Of a stretch of DNA of 19,411 nt, positions 1-6,400 are shown one piece after another (the first letter of the stretch is position 1; each line of letters begins with the position of its first letter). The stretch is from an uncultured Collinsella sp. (GTDB lineage: Bacteria > Actinomycetota > Coriobacteriia > Coriobacteriales > Coriobacteriaceae), in the NCBI GenBank assembly GCA_959026535.1, contig CAUFMB010000040.1, forward strand, positions 1-19,411, read 5' to 3'. Position numbers and translations under genes: made by a program. The notes under the pieces were generated by a model. That model was not told the origin of the DNA. It did not search any database and was given only the letters and a program-made list of their open reading frames with translations.

Positions 1-203
1 CTCGTGGCGTCACCGGCGACACCGACATCAGCATCATCGACACCGCCGAGTTCGCCATCCCCGGCCTTGACGACGATTTCCGCGTCATCGTTTCCCCGTG
101 GATCCTGACGGTGCTCGTGACTGACCGCCTGGCTCGTTACTATGAGACGGTCACCAAGCACAACCTCAAGTATCGTCGTTACTATCACCAGTTCGACTAC
201 TAA
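1..203 (+). CDS. SIS-domain deglycase (FrlB/GfrF-like), 3' end only
   Basis: This is the C-terminal 66 residues of a sugar-isomerase (SIS) domain protein; the 5' part lies outside the window and the first full codon is at position 3. It is 60/66 residues identical by eye to the C-terminus of the complete paralogue at 4332-5393, including the ending YRRYYHQFDY, so the same role is inferred: cleavage of a phosphorylated glycated amine inside the cytoplasm. It is followed 46 bp later by EIIA, the same gene order as in module 2, so it is the first visible gene of the module 1 operon. The truncation is probably caused by the assembly and not a biological break, because the first 55 bases are exactly shared with the paralogue. 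Confidence 0.85.
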   Translation, partial: RGVTGDTDISIIDTAEFAIPGLDDDFRVIVSPWILTVLVTDRLARYYETVTKHNLKYRRYYHQFDY

Positions 204-249
204 GAAAAACGGGTGCGGGAACGTGCCGGGCTATTGGGAGGACCACAGA

Positions 250-669
250 ATGAGACAGTACATCATCGCCAGCCATGCACACTTCGCTACCGGCATCAAA
301 GAGAGCATTGAGCTGCTCTCGGGCACTCGCGACAACGTCCACGACCTTTCGATGTTCGTCGACGATCGTATGGACGTGGCTGAGGAGGCCCAAAAGCTGC
401 TGGCAGGCATGTCTGCTGACGATGATGTCGTCGTCTGCACCGACCTCTTTGGTGGCAGCGTCAACAACGAGTTCACCAAGATCGTCCAGACGCGTCCCCG
501 CACCTACCTTGTCACCAACATGAACCTTCCGCTGCTCATCCAGCTGCTGTTCTCCGATGAGTCGGCGCCGGTCGAGGAGACGATTCGCGCCATCGTCGCT
601 GCGGACGATACGCGTGTGAAGTTCGTCAACGATCTTTTGGTCGATGACGAGGAGGAGGAAGAGTTCTAA
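250..669 (+). CDS. PTS mannose/fructose-family EIIA component (module 1)
   Basis: Cytoplasmic 139-residue EIIA of the mannose-type phosphotransferase system; it takes phosphate from HPr and passes it to EIIB. The N-terminus MRQYIIASHAHFATG carries the phospho-acceptor His9 in the usual (T/S)H(G/A) setting, and the CTDLFGGSVNN stretch is the conserved core motif near residues 63-73. The ATG at 250 is preferred over further-upstream in-frame starts because GGGAGG at 236-241 sits 8 nt before it and the product then begins like other EIIA proteins. It lies between the SIS gene and EIIB. The C-terminus is a run of acidic residues ending in Phe, like that of the EIIC proteins here. About two thirds of residues match the EIIA of module 2. 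Confidence 0.93.
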   Translation: MRQYIIASHAHFATGIKESIELLSGTRDNVHDLSMFVDDRMDVAEEAQKLLAGMSADDDVVVCTDLFGGSVNNEFTKIVQTRPRTYLVTNMNLPLLIQLLFSDESAPVEETIRAIVAADDTRVKFVNDLLVDDEEEEEF

Positions 670-726
670 TCCGCAGCACCTACTGACACGCCGTATGACG
701 GCACAAGACCTTTGGGGGGTCACATT

Positions 727-1209
727 ATGATTCAGCTACTTCGCGTTGACCATCGCCTGCTTCATGGCCAGGTCGCAGTTTCCTGGGTTCAGGGCCTTGG
801 CTCCAACTGCATCTTCTGCGTGGGCGATAAGGTCGCCAACGACCCGGTGTGGAAGGCGACGCTCAAGATGGGCAAGCCTGCCGGCTGCAAGCTCGTCATC
901 AAGGATATGGCGAATGCCATCGAGGCCATTAACTCGGGCGTGACTGACAAATACAAGATGATCATCTGCGTTGCCACTATCGCTGAGGCAAAGCAGCTTG
1001 TTGAGGGCTGTCCGCAGATTAAGTCGGTCAACCTGGGCAACACCAAGCCCAAGGACGAGAAGCGCCCCGATGCTCGTCAGGTCTCTCGTCAGATCTTCCT
1101 GACCGCAGCCGAGGAAGCCGATGTGCGCGAGATGCTAGATCGTGGCGTTGAGGTCGAGATTCGACCCCTGGCCGATGACCCCAAGGTTGACTGCGCCAGC
1201 GTGCTCTAG
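727..1209 (+). CDS. PTS mannose/fructose/sorbose-family EIIB component (module 1)
   Basis: A 160-residue EIIB that transfers phosphate to the incoming sugar bound by EIIC/EIID. The start MIQLLRVDHRLLHGQVAVSW is the EIIB signature, with phosphorylated His13 in LLHGQV. A second conserved feature is NLGNT near residues 105-109, followed by the region containing RQVSRQIFLT. The ATG at 727 is chosen because a G-rich Shine-Dalgarno (714-719) stands 7 nt upstream; an in-frame GTG/TTG-type extension to 712 would lack this spacing. It is 57 bp after EIIA and 58 bp before EIIC in the same direction. Family membership is clear; the sugar specificity cannot be read from EIIB. Confidence 0.94.
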   Translation: MIQLLRVDHRLLHGQVAVSWVQGLGSNCIFCVGDKVANDPVWKATLKMGKPAGCKLVIKDMANAIEAINSGVTDKYKMIICVATIAEAKQLVEGCPQIKSVNLGNTKPKDEKRPDARQVSRQIFLTAAEEADVREMLDRGVEVEIRPLADDPKVDCASVL

Positions 1210-1267
1210 GCGTTTGAATTCGAAGAGTCTGAGCTCTTCGTAGTGTCCTATTAGGAAAGGGGGATGT

Positions 1268-2041
1268 ATGCTTACCCAAGCAATCCTCATCGGACTTATC
1301 GCCGCATTTGGTAAGTTCGACTTCCAGCTCGGCACCCTCTATGCGTTCCGCCCCATCGTCCTGTGCCCGCTCGTGGGTCTGGTGCTGGGGGACCTGCAGT
1401 CCGGCCTCGCGATCGGTGCGAGTCTGGAGCTGCTGTTCATGGGCTCGATCTCCATCGGCGCCTACGTGCCGCCTGATGAGACGATCGGCGGCGTGCTCGC
1501 CTGCGCCTTCGCTATCCAGCTGGGCCAGAGCACCGAGGCAGCCATCGCGCTTGCCATGCCCATCGCCACGCTGTGCCTTGCCATCAAGAACATCCTCAAC
1601 GCCGCCCTGCCGATCCTGGTTGACCGCGCTGATGTCTTCTCCGGCCAGGGCAACCTTAAGGGTGTCTATGCGATGCACTTCCTGATCGGTTTAACCGGCA
1701 TCATCATGGCGTTCCTGCTGTGCTCGCTGTCGTTCTATCTGGGTGCTGACGCTATCCAGGGCGTGCTCGACTTTATCCCCGACTTTGTTCTTGCTGGCTT
1801 TGGCGTGGCCGCCAACATCCTGCCGGCCATGGGCTTCGCCATGCTCGGCCGCCTGGTGCTCACCAAGCAGCTCGTGCCCTTCTACTTCCTGGGCTTCCTG
1901 CTGTGCTCCTACGCCAACGTGCCCGTCCTGGGCGTCGCCCTGATCGCCATCATCATCGGCATCGATAAGTTCGACCTGCTCGGCCTGGGCGGAGCCCAGC
2001 CCCAGCTCTCCGCGGAAGGGGATGAGGACGATGACTTCTAG
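1268..2041 (+). CDS. PTS mannose-family EIIC membrane component (module 1)
   Basis: Integral membrane permease subunit of 257 residues, which with EIID forms the sugar channel. It is rich in hydrophobic segments and contains the EIIC signature around residues 49-68 (GASLELLFMGSISIGAYVPP). The start at 1268 follows a GAAAGGGGG ribosome site; an out-of-frame ATG lies 4 nt earlier at 1264. The tail is strongly acidic and ends DEDDDF, closely like the tails of both EIIA proteins and of EIIC-2. The last codons contain the ribosome site and start of EIID, so the two genes overlap by 11 nt and are probably translationally coupled. Third codon positions are mostly C or G, suggesting high expression. 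Confidence 0.94.
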   Translation: MLTQAILIGLIAAFGKFDFQLGTLYAFRPIVLCPLVGLVLGDLQSGLAIGASLELLFMGSISIGAYVPPDETIGGVLACAFAIQLGQSTEAAIALAMPIATLCLAIKNILNAALPILVDRADVFSGQGNLKGVYAMHFLIGLTGIIMAFLLCSLSFYLGADAIQGVLDFIPDFVLAGFGVAANILPAMGFAMLGRLVLTKQLVPFYFLGFLLCSYANVPVLGVALIAIIIGIDKFDLLGLGGAQPQLSAEGDEDDDF

Positions 2042-2855
2042 TCCCGAGAACAAGATCACGCGCTCCGACCTCGTCAAGAGCGCCGTCAACGTCGGCGCCC
2101 TGGGCATGGAGTTCTCCTGGACCTACTACAAGCAGATGAACATCGCCTTCTGCCTGATGGTCGCCAACATGCTCAAGAAGATCTACGCCGGCCGCCCCGA
2201 CGACTACGCCGAGGCCCTGCACCGCCACTGCGCGTTCTTCAACATCACCGTCCAGTTCGCCCCGTTCGTCGGCGGCATCGCGATGGCCATGGAGGAGAAG
2301 GTCGCCCGCGGCGAGATCGAGCCCGAGAGCGTCAACGACGTCAAGGCCGCCCTCATGGGCCCGCTGTCCGGCATCGGCGACTCCATCTTCCTGTCGACGC
2401 TGCGCGTGGTCGCCGCCGCGGTGGGCATCAGCCTGTGCCAGGCCGGCAACCCCTTCGGCCCCATCGCCTTCCTGCTCATCTACAACGTCCCCGGCTTCGC
2501 GCTGCGCGTCTGGGGCGCCGTCAAGGGCTACGAGCTGGGCGTGGGCTTCCTGGACGAGGCCCAGAGGACCGGCCTCATGCAGAAGATCATGACCTGCGTG
2601 GGCATCGTGGGCGTCATGGTCGTGGGCGCCATGTGCAAGGACATGTTCTGGGCCAGCATCCCGGTGGCCATCGGCTCGGGCGACGACGCCCAGACCCTCC
2701 AGGACATCCTGGACGGCACCATGCCCGGCATGCTCGGCATGATCGCCTTCTGGCTGTACTACTGGCTGCTGTCCAAGAAGATCAACCCCATGGTGCTGAT
2801 CGTGGCCACCATGGTCGTGGGCATCATCGGCGCGTTCTTCGGCGTGCTGGCGTAG
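2031..2855 (+). CDS. PTS mannose-family EIID membrane component (module 1)
   Basis: A 274-residue EIID that pairs with EIIC in the membrane. Diagnostic stretches are FSWTYYKQMNIAF near residues 24-36, the HRHCAFFN segment, and MGPLSGIGDSIF near residue 110, which is the family signature; hydrophobic segments occupy the C-terminal half. Two in-frame ATGs exist. The one at 2031 is preferred because AAGGGG at 2016-2021 is 9 nt upstream, whereas it directly abuts the ATG at 2022. Codon use is extremely biased to C/G endings, more so than in its paralogue EIID-2 at 7182-8018, which points to strong selection for expression of module 1. A clear terminator follows. Confidence 0.94.
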   Translation: MTSSPENKITRSDLVKSAVNVGALGMEFSWTYYKQMNIAFCLMVANMLKKIYAGRPDDYAEALHRHCAFFNITVQFAPFVGGIAMAMEEKVARGEIEPESVNDVKAALMGPLSGIGDSIFLSTLRVVAAAVGISLCQAGNPFGPIAFLLIYNVPGFALRVWGAVKGYELGVGFLDEAQRTGLMQKIMTCVGIVGVMVVGAMCKDMFWASIPVAIGSGDDAQTLQDILDGTMPGMLGMIAFWLYYWLLSKKINPMVLIVATMVVGIIGAFFGVLA

Positions 2856-2889
2856 GGGCCCGGCTGCATAGATTTTCGTTGCAACCTGG

Positions 2890-2930
2890 AAAGGGGATGG
2901 AGCAGGCCTATGCCCTCCATCCCCTTTTTG
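2890..2930 (+). terminator. Intrinsic terminator closing PTS module 1
   Basis: A 12-bp stem is formed by 2891-2902 and 2915-2926 (AAGGGGATGGAG with CTCCATCCCCTT), with a small extra GGC/GCC helix inside the loop, followed by T residues at 2925-2929. It lies between the EIID stop and the MFS start. The following gene begins only 17 bp after it, so either it is read through or the MFS gene has a promoter that overlaps it. Confidence 0.85.
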
Positions 2931-2946
2931 TATAGAAGGAGTTCGT

Positions 2947-4161
2947 ATGTTCGCGAAGGATCGCGAAGCAATGCGCCTGACGCCGGCAGAGGTCAGGCTG
3001 ATTCTTATTGAGTCCCTGCAGTGGTGCGCCAACAACGCGGTCTACTTTTTGGGGCTTATCGGTGCGGCCACGTATGATCTGGCCGGCACGGCCTTTTTGG
3101 TTGCCGCCATTACGCTCGTACGCAATCTTATGACGTCGGTGGGCAATATGGTGTCGGGCTCGGTCATCGATCGCTTTGGACCGCGCCGGACGTCGTTTGT
3201 GACGTGCGTGATTACGGCAGTGCTATCGCTTGGCGTGGGGTTGGCGCCGTTGTCTGTCCCCGGGCTTGTGTTTGCCGCGTGCGTCTTGGGACTTGCGGGT
3301 GGCTTTATCAACACCTGCACGCATGCGTTTCCGGGATACCTGGAGTCGACCACCGAGGGCCGTACCCGCGTGAACGGCCTCATGGTGTTCTACAGCAATA
3401 TCGCCTATACCGCTGGCCCGCTGCTCGGCGGTGCCATCGTGAGTTGCTTTGCCACGCAATCGGTCTATCTGCTCATGGCGGGCATGATGGGTGTGGCGGC
3501 CGTGCTCTCCTTGGGCTGTCACGAGTGTGTTGCTCCCGCAAAAGGGGAGAAGCCGAAGGGCGGTATTTTGGGCGGCATGGCCGAGGGTGCGCGACTTACG
3601 TTTCGCGATCACGACCTGCGCCTCATCTTTATATCGGGCTTTTTGGGTTTCTTTGCGTTCGGCGCGTTCGATTCGCTGGAGTCGTTGTTCTACCGCGATG
3701 TGCTCAACGTGGATATCGTCTGGCTGGGCTGGCTGTCCTCGGTCGTGGGCCTCACTTCCTCGGTGGGCGCGTTCATCCTGACCAAGCTTTCTGCTCGCCA
3801 TGTCAACCTGCGATTGCTGCTCGGCGCGCTCATGGCCGTGGGCATTGGGTCCATGGTGTACGTGGGCACCGATATGCTGGGGGTCGCGATTATCGGTCAG
3901 GCGATTAACGGTCTGGCCTGGGGGTTCCTGGAGCCGCTGCAGATGATCTTGATTCAGGAGCGTGCCGACATCAAATACCTGGGGCGCATTACCGGCTTTG
4001 TGCGTTTTGGACTGATGAGCGCCGGCGTGGTGCCGCTGCTGGCGGCTCCGTTTTTGGCGGAGGCTTTGGGCGTCCAGACGGTACTGTTTGGAGCATCGAC
4101 CATTATTGCGCTGGTAGGAACGCTGTTCTTTGTCACACAAGGGAGACGCCGGGGGCGTTAG
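2947..4161 (+). CDS. MFS transporter of unknown substrate
   Basis: A 404-residue polytopic membrane protein of the major facilitator superfamily. The loop after the second hydrophobic segment carries motif A as GSVIDRFGPRR at residues 71-81; the long central cytoplasmic loop is around residues 190-220, and the protein ends in a basic tail. The length fits a 12-helix MFS carrier. The ATG at 2947 follows GAAGGAG (2935-2941) with 5 nt spacing. It lies between the two PTS modules on the same strand, which suggests but does not prove a link to their substrates or products, for example export of a released amino acid. Codons end in T more often than in EIID-1, so its expression is probably lower. 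No substrate can be named. Confidence 0.9.
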   Translation: MFAKDREAMRLTPAEVRLILIESLQWCANNAVYFLGLIGAATYDLAGTAFLVAAITLVRNLMTSVGNMVSGSVIDRFGPRRTSFVTCVITAVLSLGVGLAPLSVPGLVFAACVLGLAGGFINTCTHAFPGYLESTTEGRTRVNGLMVFYSNIAYTAGPLLGGAIVSCFATQSVYLLMAGMMGVAAVLSLGCHECVAPAKGEKPKGGILGGMAEGARLTFRDHDLRLIFISGFLGFFAFGAFDSLESLFYRDVLNVDIVWLGWLSSVVGLTSSVGAFILTKLSARHVNLRLLLGALMAVGIGSMVYVGTDMLGVAIIGQAINGLAWGFLEPLQMILIQERADIKYLGRITGFVRFGLMSAGVVPLLAAPFLAEALGVQTVLFGASTIIALVGTLFFVTQGRRRGR

Positions 4162-4179
4162 CTATACATCAAATTCTAA

Positions 4180-4249
4180 TTTAATACCACTCACCAGAGA
4201 ATTTCGACCGTTCACCGAGGATTGGAACAGATTGAAAAGTGGTATTAAA
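4180..4249. promoter_or_regulatory. Perfect 12-bp inverted repeat, candidate operator for module 2
   Basis: TTTAATACCACT at 4180-4191 and AGTGGTATTAAA at 4238-4249 are exact reverse complements, 46 bp apart, in the AT-rich gap upstream of the SIS gene. The right half overlaps the position expected for the -35 element of the promoter at 4269-4274. A further GGTAT box occurs at 4276-4280. GGTAT-containing sites are common for GntR/HutC-type repressors of sugar-amine genes, but no regulator gene is present in the window, so the protein that binds is unknown. Confidence 0.5.
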
Positions 4250-4274
4250 AACACGTTGGGTGTATGTCTATAAT
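4245..4274 (+). promoter_or_regulatory. Promoter of PTS module 2
   Basis: A perfect -10 hexamer TATAAT lies at 4269-4274, with a weak -35 candidate TTAAAA at 4245-4250 (18 bp spacing). The weak -35 and the overlapping inverted-repeat half fit a regulated promoter. Transcription would start near 4281, giving an untranslated leader of about 50 nt before the SIS start at 4332. Confidence 0.6.
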
Positions 4275-4331
4275 TGGTATCGAAAAGAAACGCGATGTAT
4301 AGATTCGCGTGCAGGACAGAAAGGAAAAGCC

Positions 4332-5393
4332 ATGAAGGAAACCGAGAAGATCGAGATCATGCACTTTAGCCAGGAGGGCTACGTCGAGGACGGCAAGAAC
4401 GTCTACGAGGCCGGCAAGAAGATGACCGCGCTCGCAGACAAGGTCGCCGACGAGGGCTACGACGCCGTGTTCCTGATGGGCGTCGGCGGCACTTGGGACG
4501 AGCTCATGCAGCTCGAGTACCTCATGAACAAGTTCGGCGACCGCGACCTGGAGGTCTACCTGATCCACGCCGCCGAGTGGAACGTCTCCGGCCACAAGCG
4601 CATGACCGAGAAGTCCGTCGTGCTGACCGCCTCCGAGTCCGGCACCACCCCCGAGGTCCTCGAGGCCGTCAAGAAGATGAAGGACATGGGCGTCCGCGTC
4701 TACGCCATGACCAAGCCCGAGGGTCTCATCGGCCAGGCTGTCGGCGCCGAGAACTGCGTCAAGATGGCTTCCGATCATGGTAACGGCGGCTGCGAGATGG
4801 GCTACTACCTCGCCGACTGCTTCGGCCTGCGCCTGCTCAACCGCCGCGGCTGCTTCCCCAAGTTCGATAAGTTCATCGAGCAGACCAAGGACGTTTGGAC
4901 CCACCTGGTCGACATCCGCAAGAGCTTCGAGCCGCGCGCCGAGGAGCTCGCCAAGAAGTACGCCCTGGCCCCCTACACTATGTTCATCGGCTCCGGAGCA
5001 CTCTGGGGCGAGACCATCCTGTTCTCGATGTGCATCCTGGAGGAGATGCAGTGGAAGCGCACCCGCTACATCACCTCGGCCGACTTCTTCCACGGCACCC
5101 TCGAGCTCGTGGAGCCCGGCGTCCCCGTGTTCCTGTTCATGGGCGAGGACGAGAACCGCAAGCTCGACGAGCGCGTCCGCGCCTTCCTGACTCGTGGCGT
5201 CACCGGCGACACCGACATCAGCATCATCGACACCGCCGAGTTCGCGATCCCCGGCCTTGACGACGAGTTCCGCGTCATCGTGTCTCCGTGGATCCTCTCC
5301 TCGCTGATCACCGATCGCCTTGCCGCTTACTACGAGACGGTCACCAAGCACAACCTCAACTACCGTCGTTACTATCACCAGTTCGACTACTAA
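4332..5393 (+). CDS. SIS-domain phosphosugar-amine deglycase, FrlB/GfrF-like (module 2)
   Basis: A 353-residue cytoplasmic protein with two SIS domains, about residues 45-165 and 205-330. The first has the phosphosugar-binding loops GVGGTWDE (51-58) and SESGTTPE (101-108); the second has SADFFHGTLE (249-258), close to the active-site region seen in the fructoselysine-6-phosphate deglycase family, where a His and a Glu are catalytic. The family splits 6-phosphorylated glycated amino acids into hexose-6-phosphate and amine. The ATG at 4332 follows AAAGGA-type sequence with about 7 nt spacing; longer in-frame extension is not supported. It is first in module 2. Codon use is very C/G-biased, closer to EIID-1 than to its own downstream PTS genes. 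Glucosamine-type isomerases are a less likely alternative because the PTS and FrlC-like context matches Amadori catabolism. Confidence 0.85.
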   Translation: MKETEKIEIMHFSQEGYVEDGKNVYEAGKKMTALADKVADEGYDAVFLMGVGGTWDELMQLEYLMNKFGDRDLEVYLIHAAEWNVSGHKRMTEKSVVLTASESGTTPEVLEAVKKMKDMGVRVYAMTKPEGLIGQAVGAENCVKMASDHGNGGCEMGYYLADCFGLRLLNRRGCFPKFDKFIEQTKDVWTHLVDIRKSFEPRAEELAKKYALAPYTMFIGSGALWGETILFSMCILEEMQWKRTRYITSADFFHGTLELVEPGVPVFLFMGEDENRKLDERVRAFLTRGVTGDTDISIIDTAEFAIPGLDDEFRVIVSPWILSSLITDRLAAYYETVTKHNLNYRRYYHQFDY

Positions 5394-5428
5394 TCGGTGA
5401 CAAATAAGCTACTGATCAAGAAGCACCC

Positions 5429-5457
5429 TGCCCGGGCGCATGCGTCCGGGCATTTTT
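5429..5457 (+). terminator. Terminator-like hairpin between SIS gene and EIIA of module 2
   Basis: TGCCCGGGCG at 5429-5438 pairs with CGTCCGGGCA at 5443-5452 (one G-U pair), closing a CATG tetraloop, and is followed by five T residues at 5453-5457. It has all the parts of an intrinsic terminator yet sits inside an apparent operon, 31 bp before EIIA. It probably lowers expression of the PTS genes relative to the deglycase. Module 1 has no such hairpin at the equivalent place. Confidence 0.75.
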
Positions 5458-5487
5458 ATGCCGAAATTCGCAAGAAAGGGGAATCGA

Positions 5488-5904
5488 ATGAGGCAGTTTA
5501 TCGTGGCGTCCCATGCTCATTTTGCGTCCGGAATCGTCGAGAGCATCGGCCTGCTTTCCGGCGAGCGCGAAAACGTCCATGCGCTCTCTATGTATGTCGA
5601 CGGAAACGAGGACCTGACCAAGGAGGCCGCAGCGATTCTGAACGGCTTTGCGGCGGACGATGAGGTCGTCGTTTGCACCGACCTCTTTGGCGGCAGTGTC
5701 AACAACGAGTTCACCAAGATCGTCCAGACGCGTCCTAACACGCACCTCGTGACCAATATGAACCTGCCGCTCCTTATTCAGCTGCTGTTCGTGCCCGAAT
5801 CCACCCCGATCGATGAGGCCATTCGCCAGATCGTCGAGACGGACGACACCAAGGTCAAGTACGTCAACGACCTGCTGGGGCAGGCCGAACTCGATGAGTT
5901 TTAA
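5488..5904 (+). CDS. PTS mannose/fructose-family EIIA component (module 2)
   Basis: A 138-residue EIIA phosphocarrier paralogous to the gene at 250-669. MRQFIVASHAHFASG places the phospho-accepting His at residue 9, and CTDLFGGSVNN with the following segment is unchanged between the paralogues; the DNA around 5698-5735 is also identical to module 1 over a few tens of bases. The ATG at 5488 follows AAAGGGG (5475-5481) with 6 nt spacing. It lies downstream of the internal hairpin at 5429-5457 and 17 bp before EIIB. The C-terminus ends ELDEF. Expected to work with EIIB-2, EIIC-2 and EIID-2; cross-talk with module 1 is possible given the similarity. Confidence 0.94.
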   Translation: MRQFIVASHAHFASGIVESIGLLSGERENVHALSMYVDGNEDLTKEAAAILNGFAADDEVVVCTDLFGGSVNNEFTKIVQTRPNTHLVTNMNLPLLIQLLFVPESTPIDEAIRQIVETDDTKVKYVNDLLGQAELDEF

Positions 5905-5921
5905 CCACTAGGGAGCACATC

Positions 5922-6392
5922 ATGATTCAGATGATTCGTGTAGATTATCGACTGCTTCACGGCCAGGTTGCCGTTAGCTGGACCTCGGCTCTGGGTGCCG
6001 ACTGCATCCTGCTGGTGAGCGACACGGTCCTCAATGACAAGCTTCGTCTGCAGGCCCTGTCCCTTGCAAAGCCGGAGGGCTGCAAGGTCGTTGTCAAAAA
6101 CACCGAGGACGCCGTCAAGGCGCTCCAGAGCGGTGTGACCGACAAGTACAAGCTCTTCGTGGTTTGCGAGACGATCCAGCAGGCCGGTGCCGTCGCCAAG
6201 GCGATGGGGATCAAGAAGATCAACCTCGGCAATGTTGCCTTTAGCGAGGACGCCCGCCAGGTCTCGACCAGCGTATTTCTCACGCCCGAAAACGAGGCAT
6301 ACGTCAAAGAGCTGCTCGGCGAGGGCTATGAGCTGTTCATTCAGATGATTCCGGCAGATGCGAAGACTGACGCCGCGAAGGTCATCGGTTAG
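5922..6392 (+). CDS. PTS mannose/fructose/sorbose-family EIIB component (module 2)
   Basis: A 156-residue EIIB with MIQMIRVDYRLLHGQVAVSW at the N-terminus; His13 is the phosphorylation site. KINLGNVAF near residues 103-111 and the RQVSTSVFLTP segment align with EIIB-1. A GGGAG ribosome site at 5911-5915 lies 6 nt before the ATG. It follows EIIA by 17 bp and its stop codon overlaps the ribosome site of EIIC (6391-6395), so expression is tightly coupled. It passes phosphate to the sugar carried by EIIC-2/EIID-2. Confidence 0.94.
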   Translation: MIQMIRVDYRLLHGQVAVSWTSALGADCILLVSDTVLNDKLRLQALSLAKPEGCKVVVKNTEDAVKALQSGVTDKYKLFVVCETIQQAGAVAKAMGIKKINLGNVAFSEDARQVSTSVFLTPENEAYVKELLGEGYELFIQMIPADAKTDAAKVIG

Positions 6393-6400
6393 GGGCTGTC

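Noticed and set aside
1..203. A biologically truncated (decayed) SIS gene
   Set aside because: The visible part is intact and the break is at the window edge after an exact 55-base share with the paralogue, so an assembly end is simpler.
1953..3035. A 360-codon open frame on the minus strand, opposite EIID-1
   Set aside because: It is rich in His, Asp, Ala and Gly with no recognisable motif, and lies across two clear plus-strand genes and a terminator; it results from the very GC-biased third positions of EIID-1.
4162..4331. The 4180-4249 inverted repeat as a terminator of the MFS gene
   Set aside because: The 46-nt loop is too long, the stem is AT-rich, and no T-run follows; its overlap with a promoter fits an operator better.
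4245..5378. A 377-codon minus-strand open frame opposite the SIS gene
   Set aside because: It is an antisense artefact rich in Val, Leu, Asp, Gly and His; the plus-strand SIS gene has clear domains.
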